DNA of 64,000 nucleotides from DAOLCO01 sp964612555 (GTDB lineage: Bacteria; Bdellovibrionota_C; UBA2361; SZUA-149; DAOLCO01): NCBI GenBank assembly GCA_964612555.1, contig CAZTBW010000001.1:248001-312000 (forward strand), read 5' to 3'. Of this stretch, positions 1 to 7,195 are shown one piece after another. The position numbers and the translations under genes were made by a program. The notes under the pieces are model-generated. The model made no database searches and had not been told where the DNA came from. It was given only the letters and a program-made list of their open reading frames with translations. Position 1 is the first letter of the stretch. Every line of letters begins with the position of its first letter.

Positions 1-2
1 GT

Positions 3-734
3 GATTACATTGCAGGTATCTCCATTGCCTACGCCGAGCGTGCACCATCAATTACAGAACTTTATGCTGACGGCATCCACGTTGCACGATCAATCAGTGA
101 GATTGGAGACCCTTCTCTCTCCAATGAAAACTCCTACGGAATTGATCTTACCTTAAGAAAAAACCACGGCATTCTTACCGGTGGCATAGCGCTTTTTGCT
201 CAGGAGTACGGAAACTACATTAATCTCAGCCCCACGGAACAACAATTTTCCGGACTCCAGGAATTTTCCTATGAAGAGACCAGAGCAAGATTTTTCGGTT
301 TTGAAGCCGAGACCACCCTCCACCTTCACGAAGCACTTGGTTGGTATGCCAATCATCTTGACCTCACTGCTCAGCTTGACTATGTACGGGCACGAGACAC
401 ACGAAACAGTATCGACCTTCCCAGAATCACCCCGCTTAGATCAGTAGTACGTGCCCGCTACGGCTGGAAAGAACTCTTTCGCCTTGGAATTGAAGGCGTG
501 TTCGTTGCCGCTCAAAGGGATATTGCCGAAAGAGAACTCCCCACAGACGCCTACCAACTTCTCAACGCCACCTTCGACATAAAAATCCCCTGGCTAAAAC
601 AAAAAAACCTGACGTTTTACGCAAGGGCACAGAACCTAACCAACGCAGAAGCCCGCATCCATTCCTCATTTATAAAAGACATGGTTCCCCTCCCGGGACG
701 CTCATTTATAACAGGAATAAGGGGAGTGTTTTAG
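3..734 (+). CDS. TonB-dependent outer-membrane receptor, C-terminal part (5' end outside window)
   Basis: The reading frame is open from the first bases of the window to a TAG at 732-734, so only the last 243 or so residues of a beta-barrel are seen. The segment AYAERAPSITELYADGIHVA, the repeated amphipathic strands and the ending on aromatic Phe are typical of TonB-dependent receptors, which import siderophores, metal chelates or cofactors across the outer membrane using TonB energy. The plug domain and substrate-defining loops lie upstream, so the substrate cannot be called. An internal ATG at 498 gives a spurious short ORF; the real frame continues through it. It converges on the MBL gene with about 50 bp between stops. 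Confidence 0.82.
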   Translation, partial: DYIAGISIAYAERAPSITELYADGIHVARSISEIGDPSLSNENSYGIDLTLRKNHGILTGGIALFAQEYGNYINLSPTEQQFSGLQEFSYEETRARFFGFEAETTLHLHEALGWYANHLDLTAQLDYVRARDTRNSIDLPRITPLRSVVRARYGWKELFRLGIEGVFVAAQRDIAERELPTDAYQLLNATFDIKIPWLKQKNLTFYARAQNLTNAEARIHSSFIKDMVPLPGRSFITGIRGVF

Positions 735-785
735 AGATTTTCTCAGGGATCGAGAGTATCCTAAAAATGATGGAGGCGACAAAAA

Positions 786-1664
786 CTAAGTAACCGAGCG
801 AAGCATTTCTTCCACCGCCCCGTTCACACTATCCTTAAATGGACCATCAGGGAATCTCCCCTCACCAGTCCATTCCAGTGAAACACTCTTAACTAAATCT
901 TCAATAATTTCACCCGCATCAAGACGTTTACGAAAAACATCTTTATATTGATTTGAATACACCAAAAGCTCAGTAAGATACCTTGCTACCAATTCACCTG
1001 TAAGCGCTCCGCCATGAGGTAAGCCCAGTACCTGAATATCATATGATGAAATTTTCTGAAGGCTGCCAAGGTACGTCGCATAGTCACCACTAAAAGCAGG
1101 AGTGACCAGATCTCGCCCCCCGTAATGCCCCAGAATATCTCCCCCTACAAAAGCACAATCCGGTTTCACATAGTAGGATACGGAATCCAAAGTATGCCCC
1201 GGGGTATCCATCAGAATAACATCAACCCCGTCTCCAAGAGATAGCGCCTCACCATCTGAAAACACCAGATCAAGCTGAAGCGACTCATGCCAATCCTCCA
1301 GAGAAATCTCGAAAGGTTGAGCGGCAGCTTCACATGCCGCTTTGTTCTTTTCATATAGAATCTTCGTATACTCAGAATCCTTAAGAAGCACATCGGTTTC
1401 CCTTCCTCCTACCAGACGAAGATGGGGGGCTCTTGATCTGAGAAAAGGTACTCCTCCCACATGATCAAAATGAGCATGAGTAAGAAGAATAAACTCTATA
1501 GTCTCTACTTCCTGCTCTATCCTGTCCCACAGAGACTGCCCTTCAGCATAAACACCGGCATCACCTATCGCACAATATTCACCGGAAATGATAAGATGAG
1601 AAGATGTAACAGTAGTAACCTGAAGCGTATTTTCAGTAATTTCACCGGAAGCTTTTATCCACAT
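786..1664 (-). CDS. MBL-fold metallo-hydrolase
   Basis: A 292-residue metallo-beta-lactamase-fold hydrolase without signal peptide, so probably cytoplasmic. The metal motif HxHxDH is at residues 63-68 (THAHFDH), followed by later ligands in DTPGHTLDSVSYY and VLGLPHGG. The family ranges from glyoxalase II-like thioesterases to general hydrolases; the sequence does not allow a narrower call. The likely ATG is at 1664, preceded only by a weak ribosome site. It lies just downstream of the EEP-family gene in the same direction, with a gap of about 50 bp. Confidence 0.8.
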   Translation of the reverse strand: MWIKASGEITENTLQVTTVTSSHLIISGEYCAIGDAGVYAEGQSLWDRIEQEVETIEFILLTHAHFDHVGGVPFLRSRAPHLRLVGGRETDVLLKDSEYTKILYEKNKAACEAAAQPFEISLEDWHESLQLDLVFSDGEALSLGDGVDVILMDTPGHTLDSVSYYVKPDCAFVGGDILGHYGGRDLVTPAFSGDYATYLGSLQKISSYDIQVLGLPHGGALTGELVARYLTELLVYSNQYKDVFRKRLDAGEIIEDLVKSVSLEWTGEGRFPDGPFKDSVNGAVEEMLRSVT

Positions 1665-1714
1665 ACGATAACCCTGTAGTTAAAAAATTTAGTAGGTAAT
1701 ACCTTCTAGCACTT

Positions 1715-2773
1715 TTATCTCTTTAATACCACACGCACATAAGAAAGCAGGTGGTCACTGCCTTTCATAAATTCTCCGGCAGTACCACTCTGAGGGATAC
1801 CGTTTTTGTCATTCACCAATACAACATCCTCACTTCTTATATAAATCTCATCAAGTATCTCAAACCTTCTTCCACGACGATACGTAGCGATTTTCTCTCC
1901 TGTCAGACTACCTCTCCTTTGCAAGAGCGGAATCATGTCGGGTTCTCTGAATACCTCTGCCGGGCATAAAGCCGTTCCTTCGGGAGAGATTTCACAGCTT
2001 CCCGTTTTTGAAAAGTCCTGTAACTGAAGACGCCCCGAAAGCACTTCAGATGCGGCACCACTGTTATTTGAATTTCTATCCCCCATCATTACAACAATGG
2101 TTTTATCTTTAGAGGCATTTGATTCACTTTCAGCTATTTCTCGTACCCCACTTGCAGCAAGCATGCGCTGAAATTCAAATTTGGTGCCCAAGGGATCTTT
2201 CCAGCCACTCGCTTTTGATTTTAAATGATAATTGATGAGAAGAAATTTTTGATCAGGAAATGCTCTATGTGAAAGTACTACCGACAAGGGACCCCGGGTA
2301 TGAGACCATGGCACGGAACGTATATCCAGCTTGGGAAGCGATTGTCTGTTCCAGCTCTTTACCCGACTCAGCTCAAACAAGCTCGAATCATAAATAATGG
2401 CATTTCTGTTACGCGAATCATTGGAATCTCCAAGGACAATCTTAAACGAGCGCGGCATATCTGAAGAGTTTGATTCTGGGGAGTTTAATGATTCTACCAG
2501 GTGCCCAAGAATTTCATATGACCGTTTCTTCTTTTCACCCACGACTTCTTGCAAACCTACGAGATCACAATTAGCATCCCGTATTCGGCTTACAAGATAT
2601 CGCTTCTGGTTTAAAAAGTCCTTACTTTGAGACTTCACTCCCTTTTCACCAAAGCGAAACAGATTCAAGTTGCATATGGTGGTATAATTATCTGAAGCCG
2701 AGGCGGTGTATTCACTAAATAAAAAGCTATTCAGTATCAATAAAACAAAAAATATTTTCTTCACAAACTTCAT
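1715..2773 (-). CDS. Exported endonuclease/exonuclease/phosphatase (EEP, DNase I-like) family protein
   Basis: About 352 residues with an N-terminal signal peptide (MKFVKKIFFVLLILNSFLFS..., cleavage probably after ASA). Conserved EEP landmarks are visible in order: N-L-F near the mature N terminus, VGLQEV with the metal-binding Glu, INYHLKS, the GDRNSN catalytic Asp/Asn stretch and the GSDHLL His near the C terminus. The family includes nucleases and phosphodiesterases; secretion suggests an extracytoplasmic substrate. I chose the ATG at 2773 because it opens the signal peptide directly and avoids overlap with the upstream RuvC-like gene. An ATG at 2785 and a GTG at 2806 (behind a G-rich stretch inside the upstream gene) are alternatives. 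Confidence 0.78.
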   Translation of the reverse strand: MKFVKKIFFVLLILNSFLFSEYTASASDNYTTICNLNLFRFGEKGVKSQSKDFLNQKRYLVSRIRDANCDLVGLQEVVGEKKKRSYEILGHLVESLNSPESNSSDMPRSFKIVLGDSNDSRNRNAIIYDSSLFELSRVKSWNRQSLPKLDIRSVPWSHTRGPLSVVLSHRAFPDQKFLLINYHLKSKASGWKDPLGTKFEFQRMLAASGVREIAESESNASKDKTIVVMMGDRNSNNSGAASEVLSGRLQLQDFSKTGSCEISPEGTALCPAEVFREPDMIPLLQRRGSLTGEKIATYRRGRRFEILDEIYIRSEDVVLVNDKNGIPQSGTAGEFMKGSDHLLSYVRVVLKR

Positions 2774-2781
2774 AACGAATT

Positions 2782-3417
2782 TCATACGCCGGTACTTACA
2801 TTCCACCGAAGCCCCCTCCCTGAACGGGTATTGATATTTCCTCTTCCTCCTTCAAAGAGACTTCCGATATAGGCACCGGTCTGTTCAGCGTGAAGAATTT
2901 TGCTCCTGGCAAGCACTCCAATCAAAATAGCATCAACGACATCCTGAGGTAGAGAGCCTTCTTCAAGAGAAAATAATTGATATATCACCGACTGGGCTAT
3001 TTTCTTTACTTCCTTTCTTGGAAGCTGTTTTCCTCTCAGACACAGTAGTTCCGTCTGAACTGTTCTTGGATTAAGTCTTCCCGGTACACTTAATTTGCAG
3101 GAACGGGCGATGCTTTCAAACATGCTGCGTACCTGTTCCACTTTAATGGAACTCGAAGGATTAAGAGAGACCGGAGCCGGTCCTTCACACACGAGATAAT
3201 CACCCGCAGCAAGATCAAGCTCCACGATAAGCCTTTCAATCTTACCATGAATAGAGTTAAGTCGCTCTGCCAGAGGATCTTTTACTTTTTCGGGAGACAA
3301 AATCCCCCACGAAACAGGGGTCTCTTCCTGCAAACTAAAAAGCGCCCAACCTGATTGACGTAAACTGGGATCTATCGCCAGGAGATATGCTTTATCTTTT
3401 TTAAATGACATCTTCAT
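2782..3417 (-). CDS. RuvC-like RNase H-fold nuclease
   Basis: A 211-residue protein resembling RuvC Holliday-junction resolvases. It opens with the first acidic strand LAIDPSLRQSGWAL (Asp16), has the second in LVCEGPAP (Glu78) and the final pair in QDVVDAIL (Asp159 and Asp162), the D-E-D-D tetrad order of the family. The segment between 110 and 135 (GRLNPRTVQTEL, GKQLPRKEVKK) corresponds to the DNA-contact region. It is somewhat longer than ruvC and no ruvAB is seen nearby, so a RuvC-like nuclease of other role is possible. Start ATG 3417; a second in-frame ATG lies two codons in. Confidence 0.65.
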   Translation of the reverse strand: MKMSFKKDKAYLLAIDPSLRQSGWALFSLQEETPVSWGILSPEKVKDPLAERLNSIHGKIERLIVELDLAAGDYLVCEGPAPVSLNPSSSIKVEQVRSMFESIARSCKLSVPGRLNPRTVQTELLCLRGKQLPRKEVKKIAQSVIYQLFSLEEGSLPQDVVDAILIGVLARSKILHAEQTGAYIGSLFEGGRGNINTRSGRGLRWNVSTGV

Positions 3418-3482
3418 TGTTTTTTTCCAGAAAATATCATTCTAAATTTAATCAGGAAAGATACTTAATTTTTAGCATATTC

Positions 3483-3532
3483 GGGCAGGGGCTATCTTCG
3501 GCAGGCTCAGGGTAAACAAGCCCTGCCCCTAC
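3483..3532. repeat. Diverged GTAGGGGC-family palindromic repeat
   Basis: Left arm GGGCAGGGGCT (3483-3493) and right arm AGCCCTGCCC (3519-3528) pair with one bulged base and enclose about 25 nt. The right edge CCCCTAC matches the ends of the elements at 28963, 29617 and 54103, which makes this a diverged single-palindrome member. Confidence 0.55.
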
Positions 3533-3730
3533 AGAACTACAACTTTAAACCTCCTTGCCCAACTTCGGTCATTTTTTCTTCACCGCTTATTTTTCAGTTA
3601 TTTTTAAATAGACTTCAGGGCTGCACGGGCTTAAAATTGTATTCAGGTGAAGGGCGTAACATCAATAAATATGGAGGGACCTATAAGTTTAGAAAAAAGT
3701 TCTGCCTCTGCATCCGGATGTCAAGCCTCC

Positions 3731-3766
3731 TTCAGTAAAGATAAAACATACCAAAACTTTACTGAA
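3731..3766. repeat. 10-bp inverted repeat, possible RNA hairpin
   Basis: TTCAGTAAAG at 3731-3740 is mirrored exactly by CTTTACTGAA at 3757-3766 across a 16-nt loop. No U-tract follows on either strand, so it is not an obvious terminator. It may be a structured RNA or protein site. Confidence 0.4.
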
Positions 3767-3941
3767 ACGCGTGGAAGGCAGTAAGGATGTATGTGAAGCC
3801 CAGTATGTATGTTTTTAAGTACTATGCTTCCGTGGAACGTGCTGCGAGGACGGGTTCCTGCATGTAAATTGAGTTACGCTCCACCTTTTATTTCTGCTGT
3901 CCGTTCATTTTCAGATACATAAAATCCAAAAAAAATCCTCC

Positions 3942-3977
3942 AAAAAAAACCCCAGCCAGATTTGCACCTGACCGGGG
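3942..3977 (-). terminator. Strong rho-independent terminator of the VirB2-like gene
   Basis: Read on the minus strand, CCCCGGTCAG and CTGGCTGGGG form a ten-base stem with one G-T wobble and an 8-nt loop (3950-3959/3968-3977), followed by eight T residues (3949-3942). It lies about 40 bp past the stop at 4016. Confidence 0.88.
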
Positions 3978-4015
3978 ATTTCATTTTTTAGCTTTTATGC
4001 TACGTATTCTTTGGA

Positions 4016-4441
4016 CTAGAAGCCTTCTGAATATGCATCGTACTGCTGTCCGAAGAACAGAGATACGAGTGCTCGCAGGATAAATGCACCAAGGGCAACT
4101 ACTAACATACCAAGTGCAGCTCTATATGCACCCATAGCAGCAGCGATAATGGCACCGAGCCCTGCCACGACCATGATAAGAGCACCAAAAGCACCCTCAA
4201 TCAGTCGGAACAGGTTTCCTACTCCGGAACGTACAAGTTCATCGTCATAGTTAGCTTCTGTAAATGAGCCGGTAGGACCTTGTCCCCTTACTTGTGCAAG
4301 TGAAAGATCAACTACCCCACCTGCAATAAGCACAACCCCAAGCGCAAGAAGAAGCTTGTTAGAATGTTGCATACCGCATACTGCCACCTGCGTACAAGCT
4401 GTATGGTATCCAGCACGTATTTTTTTAATCATTCGTTTCAT
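4016..4441 (-). CDS. Small VirB2/TrbC-like membrane protein
   Basis: A 141-residue protein with a basic N terminus, a signal-like hydrophobic segment (LLLALGVVLIAGGVVDLSLAQ, about 31-51), a polar stretch, and a helical hairpin of two Ala/Gly-rich membrane segments (about 83-101 and 106-128) joined by a short loop. This is the architecture of VirB2/TrbC type IV secretion pilins, but no secretion genes flank it, so the assignment rests on topology only. It has its own strong terminator and a long upstream gap, which suggests a monocistronic, possibly highly expressed gene. A purine-rich ribosome site (AAGGA) lies about ten bases before ATG 4441; an ATG three codons in is an alternative. Confidence 0.5.
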   Translation of the reverse strand: MKRMIKKIRAGYHTACTQVAVCGMQHSNKLLLALGVVLIAGGVVDLSLAQVRGQGPTGSFTEANYDDELVRSGVGNLFRLIEGAFGALIMVVAGLGAIIAAAMGAYRAALGMLVVALGAFILRALVSLFFGQQYDAYSEGF

Positions 4442-4932
4442 CTTCTATTTCCTTCTCTTTGATTTCCTTTCTCTACATATATCCATTCCGTACCGAAGCT
4501 CTGCCACCACTTACGTAAACGCTTTTAGCACCATCGATACTCCAGGCTACTACATTTGTTGTGATATGTCCTGAAAAAAACGTAACATCAAAAAAGATTA
4601 AGGAAATTAAATAAGTAAAAATAACTACTTAGAAACACCCTTCAAGACACTCTTCAAGGTGCCACCCTCTTTTTCCTCAGGTTGCCTCAGTTATGAGATA
4701 TCATAATTTTACAAATTTAGTCTTATATGTAACACCTACCGTCTGTTCTTTCCCTCATTAGAATTTTTTCCGAGTAGCAGTGACATGTGAAACACAATTC
4801 AAATATTTGAGTTGTGTTTTTTAGAAGGTTAATTAAAGAGTACACTTTACGATTTCCGGCTCAATTCATTCACTTAATGCACACTTGAGGCATTAAATTT
4901 TTCCCGTTTAAGGTTTTTTATGGAGAAGTCTA
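4442..4932. other. Divergent intergenic region (about 490 bp) with a dispersed repeat
   Basis: This separates the divergent VirB2-like gene and the coiled-coil gene and must contain promoters for both, but I could not fix a confident -35/-10 pair. It contains one copy of the 16-bp dispersed repeat AGGTGCCACCCTCTTT at 4657-4672. No coding potential is evident. Confidence 0.5.
4657..4672 (+). repeat. Dispersed 16-bp repeat, copy 1
   Basis: AGGTGCCACCCTCTTT, containing the odd palindrome GGTGCCACC. Other copies are at 6922-6937, 50282-50297 (reverse) and 52501-52515; all four are intergenic. Confidence 0.7.
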
Positions 4933-5802
4933 ATGGAAAATACACGTCCAGAGGTTCAAGATGCTTTAAAACTTCTACAACAAGATTGTTTTAAGACAGA
5001 ACCCATTGAAGAGGTTATCCAACATCGTTTAAGGGAACTAGAAGTACTTTATTCAAGAAGAGATTCTCTAAAAGAAAAAATCTCCTCTTTACCTAATGAC
5101 TTAGCTTTGAAGAGAATGCAGTTAGAATGGGACTTTGCTACAATCGAAAAGCAGATTCAGGTTTATGAGAGCTGTAAAGAATGGGAAAACATCAGGCGGA
5201 TGGGCTTTAGAGCAATCTACCTGAATGCTCTCTCAAAGTCCGATCAGAATGGCTTACCTCTTTTTGGCTTAGGAGATATGAACTCTGGAAGCGATTACTT
5301 TTACATCCTATGTAAATCAAACTACTTCTTCCTTAGGATGGGTCAAGAAGCATCCATATGCATAAGCAATGAGCATATTACAGGAATAACTTGCGGTTCT
5401 TGTTATGATGTAGGTACTCCAGATATTGCCATTGAGGAGTACTTTAAGATCGTCAAAAAGAATCCAGGTCTATACGGATCGGGGAGGTTCTCAATCGAAC
5501 CATGGATTGTCAAAGCAACTTACACCAGTTTTGACTACCTTATTCCATCTGCGGTAAAGCAGAAAGTGCTGATAAGCGAAGAGCTCTTCAAAGAGTTTGG
5601 TTGTTACCAGGGAACCTACGTCATATATGACTCCAAGGGAAGATGGAATGTAGATTATTTCCTGCTTACCTTGGATGGCTACATATCAATCCCAGGCAAA
5701 CCAAATAATCCCGAGCCCACAGATGCCGTAGTTATTATCATGGCATGTGGATTACCCTGGCTAGTTGAAAACTTCACAGCTACGCCCTTAAGTGTTTACT
5801 AA
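4933..5802 (+). CDS. Hypothetical protein with N-terminal coiled coil
   Basis: A 289-residue soluble protein I do not recognise. Residues about 20-80 are charged and heptad-like (EVIQHRLRELEVLYSRRDSLKEKI, then QLEWDFATIEKQIQVYESCKEW), predicting a coiled-coil hairpin. The rest is a mixed globular region rich in Tyr and Gly with no motif I can place. There is no signal peptide or membrane segment. A GGAG ribosome site sits about 8 bases before ATG 4933, and a good terminator follows the stop, so it is a single-gene unit. It lies in the accessory stretch between the VirB2-like gene and the MNT/HEPN pair, bounded by dispersed repeats, which hints at horizontal acquisition. Confidence 0.65.
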   Translation: MENTRPEVQDALKLLQQDCFKTEPIEEVIQHRLRELEVLYSRRDSLKEKISSLPNDLALKRMQLEWDFATIEKQIQVYESCKEWENIRRMGFRAIYLNALSKSDQNGLPLFGLGDMNSGSDYFYILCKSNYFFLRMGQEASICISNEHITGITCGSCYDVGTPDIAIEEYFKIVKKNPGLYGSGRFSIEPWIVKATYTSFDYLIPSAVKQKVLISEELFKEFGCYQGTYVIYDSKGRWNVDYFLLTLDGYISIPGKPNNPEPTDAVVIIMACGLPWLVENFTATPLSVY

Positions 5803-5835
5803 ATACCCAAATTTTAGGCAGAAGGTTATAATTTC

Positions 5836-5875
5836 AAGCGAGTATGCAAAAACATACTCGCTTTTCTTTTTTCTT
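5836..5875 (+). terminator. Rho-independent terminator of the coiled-coil gene
   Basis: AAGCGAGTATG (5836-5846) pairs with CATACTCGCTT (5853-5863), an 11-bp perfect stem with a 6-nt loop, followed by TTCTTTTTTC. It starts about 35 bp after the stop. Confidence 0.88.
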
Positions 5876-5928
5876 TAAGCCCAACATTAAAATAAAAAAA
5901 GGGTGGGTGGAAAGAGCATCAGGGGGGC

Positions 5929-6312
5929 TTAGCTATTATCAGAAGATATTTTTTTTGAAAGACTACTTGCCAGAGTAAAATATCTATTAATAAGTATAAG
6001 GTATTCATCTTGAGGGATACTAATGTAATTATGAACTGAGACATTCCTTGCTTTCAAAAAGGATAACCATTCCTCAAGAGAATCTATAATACCCAGATTG
6101 GCAGCTTGCTTAATTGCATCACGAGGGCTCGACACCATCAGACCAGCTTCGATAGCTTCATAACGAAAATACTTCCATACATATTCCATTGAAGCTTCAA
6201 AGGACTTTACGATTCCGGCAAAGTAAAACGGCTCAGACAATGCTTTACTCTGATATGTAAGTGCATTTTCAAGAAGAGCTATTGATTCTATAAATTTATT
6301 TTTGGATTCCAT
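5929..6312 (-). CDS. hepT: HEPN-domain toxin of HepT / nucleotidyltransferase substrate-binding (HI0074-like) family
   Basis: A 127-residue all-helical protein matching the nucleotidyltransferase substrate-binding family, with the HEPN signature Rx4HxY at Arg89, His94 and Tyr96 (RNVSVHNY). In characterised HepT proteins the Arg/His pair is the ribonuclease centre, and the Tyr is AMPylated by the partner MntA, silencing the toxin. The start codon lies inside the 3' end of the upstream nucleotidyltransferase gene (17-bp overlap), so the two are translationally linked. The residue motif is seen; toxin activity is inferred. Assignment to HepT proper versus the HI0074 branch is uncertain. Confidence 0.8.
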   Translation of the reverse strand: MESKNKFIESIALLENALTYQSKALSEPFYFAGIVKSFEASMEYVWKYFRYEAIEAGLMVSSPRDAIKQAANLGIIDSLEEWLSFLKARNVSVHNYISIPQDEYLILINRYFTLASSLSKKISSDNS

Positions 6313-6853
6313 GAGCGATTTTTTTAATCAATTCTTCGTCAGAGTGATACCCGACAAGCATTTTTAAATCTTTATATATACTTGATATAAACTCACGATC
6401 AGCATTATTCAAGTTTATACAGTCTACCCGATACGGGCTGACTTCTTCAAACTGTTCTTTTATTTCCAATATACGTAAATATTTCTGGAGAGGAATCCCC
6501 TTTTCTGAGTAAATTCCAATATCAAAATCAGAATAGGTACGAGCAGTCCCCCTTGCTCTTGAACCAAAGAGAAAAATTGATATTTCAGGAAATACTATAT
6601 GTATTTCACGAGTCAGCTCTTCAATCTGAGAATCTACCCTTACAGATGATCCCACATGCAATAAAGCCTTCTCAAGAGGAATCCCCAACTTCGATAACAC
6701 AGTTTCCACACTGCGAGGAAGAACCGGAGCACCTCGCAGATACCTGTCCAGAGTATTTCTATGAAGCCCAAGCTCCTCAAGCAAAGGCTTCACACCTCCA
6801 TATCCTCTCTTTCTGGACTCATTCTTAAGTAATGTAGAATTTAAAGCATACAT
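6296..6853 (-). CDS. mntA: HTH-fused minimal nucleotidyltransferase, MntA-type antitoxin
   Basis: A 185-residue fusion. Residues about 5-65 look like a helix-turn-helix DNA-binding domain (VKPLLEELGLHRNTLDRYLRG). Residues 75-180 are a minimal nucleotidyltransferase with G97-S98 and D109-x-D111, that is GS-x10-DxD, the motif of MntA enzymes that AMPylate HepT. It precedes and overlaps the HEPN toxin gene. The added HTH is notable because many MntA antitoxins lack one. A perfect palindrome sits just upstream of the ATG, so autorepression is likely. This would be a type VII toxin-antitoxin pair (established for MntA/HepT; inferred here). Confidence 0.82.
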   Translation of the reverse strand: MYALNSTLLKNESRKRGYGGVKPLLEELGLHRNTLDRYLRGAPVLPRSVETVLSKLGIPLEKALLHVGSSVRVDSQIEELTREIHIVFPEISIFLFGSRARGTARTYSDFDIGIYSEKGIPLQKYLRILEIKEQFEEVSPYRVDCINLNNADREFISSIYKDLKMLVGYHSDEELIKKIAHGIQK

Positions 6854-6861
6854 AATATATG

Positions 6862-6886
6862 TTTAGCATATAATATGTATGCTAAA
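6862..6886 (-). promoter_or_regulatory. Palindromic operator upstream of the mntA-hepT pair
   Basis: TTTAGCATA (6862-6870) and TATGCTAAA (6878-6886) are exact reverse complements around a 7-nt AT-rich centre, ending 9 bp before the mntA ATG. The site is AT-rich and could overlap the -10 region. The HTH of MntA is the natural candidate ligand. Confidence 0.65.
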
Positions 6887-6921
6887 AAAGCAAACACATT
6901 CTCAAAAATCTCACATTCTAA

Positions 6922-6937
6922 AGGTGCCACCCTCTTT
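6922..6937 (+). repeat. Dispersed 16-bp repeat, copy 2
   Basis: AGGTGCCACCCTCTTT, identical to the copy at 4657-4672 and in the same orientation. The two copies bracket the coiled-coil gene and the TA pair. Confidence 0.7.
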
Positions 6938-6997
6938 ATTAAAAACACCTTTCTCCATAAGAACCCGAAATATAAAACAAAAACAAGGGCTGGGTGG

Positions 6998-7122
6998 AAA
7001 GAGGGTTGGAGAATGCTTTTCATCGAACTCAAGCGGACTGAGGACAAGTGAGTGAACGTAGAAACCAGATATTCTTCATTCCGAGGGAGCCATTCGATGA
7101 AAAATATTCTTCAACCCTCTTT
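6998..7122. repeat. Long imperfect inverted repeat (30-nt arms, 65-nt centre)
   Basis: The left arm 6998-7027 (AAAGAGGGTTGGAGAATGC...) and right arm 7093-7122 (...TTCTTCAACCCTCTTT) are complementary with about three mismatches. The outer tips AAAGAGGGTT/AACCCTCTTT resemble the dispersed repeat. Size and symmetry suggest a small hairpin element or MITE-like remnant. Confidence 0.6.
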
Positions 7123-7134
7123 GGAGGGGAACGG

Positions 7135-7173
7135 AAAACGGAAAAGGGGCAGTGTAGAAACCACTGCCCCTTT
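7135..7173 (-). terminator. Terminator of the fliK-flgD-flgE operon
   Basis: On the minus strand AAAGGGGCAGTG and CACTGCCCCTTT (7173-7162 and 7154-7143) form a 12-bp perfect stem with a 7-nt loop, followed by a T-rich tail. It lies about 25 bp after the flgE stop. Confidence 0.85.
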
Positions 7174-7195
7174 CAGAAAAACCACACTAAAGAAA

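Larger units (their letters stand above)
3418..4015. other. Intergenic region of about 600 bp with two inverted repeats
   Basis: No convincing gene. A bulged palindrome (GGGCAGGGGCT near 3483, AGCCCTGCCC at 3519, ending CCCCTAC at 3532) belongs to the GTAGGGGC repeat family found elsewhere in the window. A second perfect 10-bp inverted repeat lies at 3731-3740/3757-3766. The right end holds the terminator of the next minus-strand gene. The middle could contain an unrecognised RNA or decayed sequence. Confidence 0.5.
6887..7195. other. Intergenic region between TA pair and flgE, rich in repeats
   Basis: Contains dispersed repeat copy 2 (6922), a copy of GGGTGGAAAGAG (6992-7003) that is also at 5905-5916 on the other side of the TA pair, a 30-nt imperfect inverted repeat (6998-7027/7093-7122), and the flgE terminator. 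Short ORFs crossing it are not credible genes. Confidence 0.6.
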
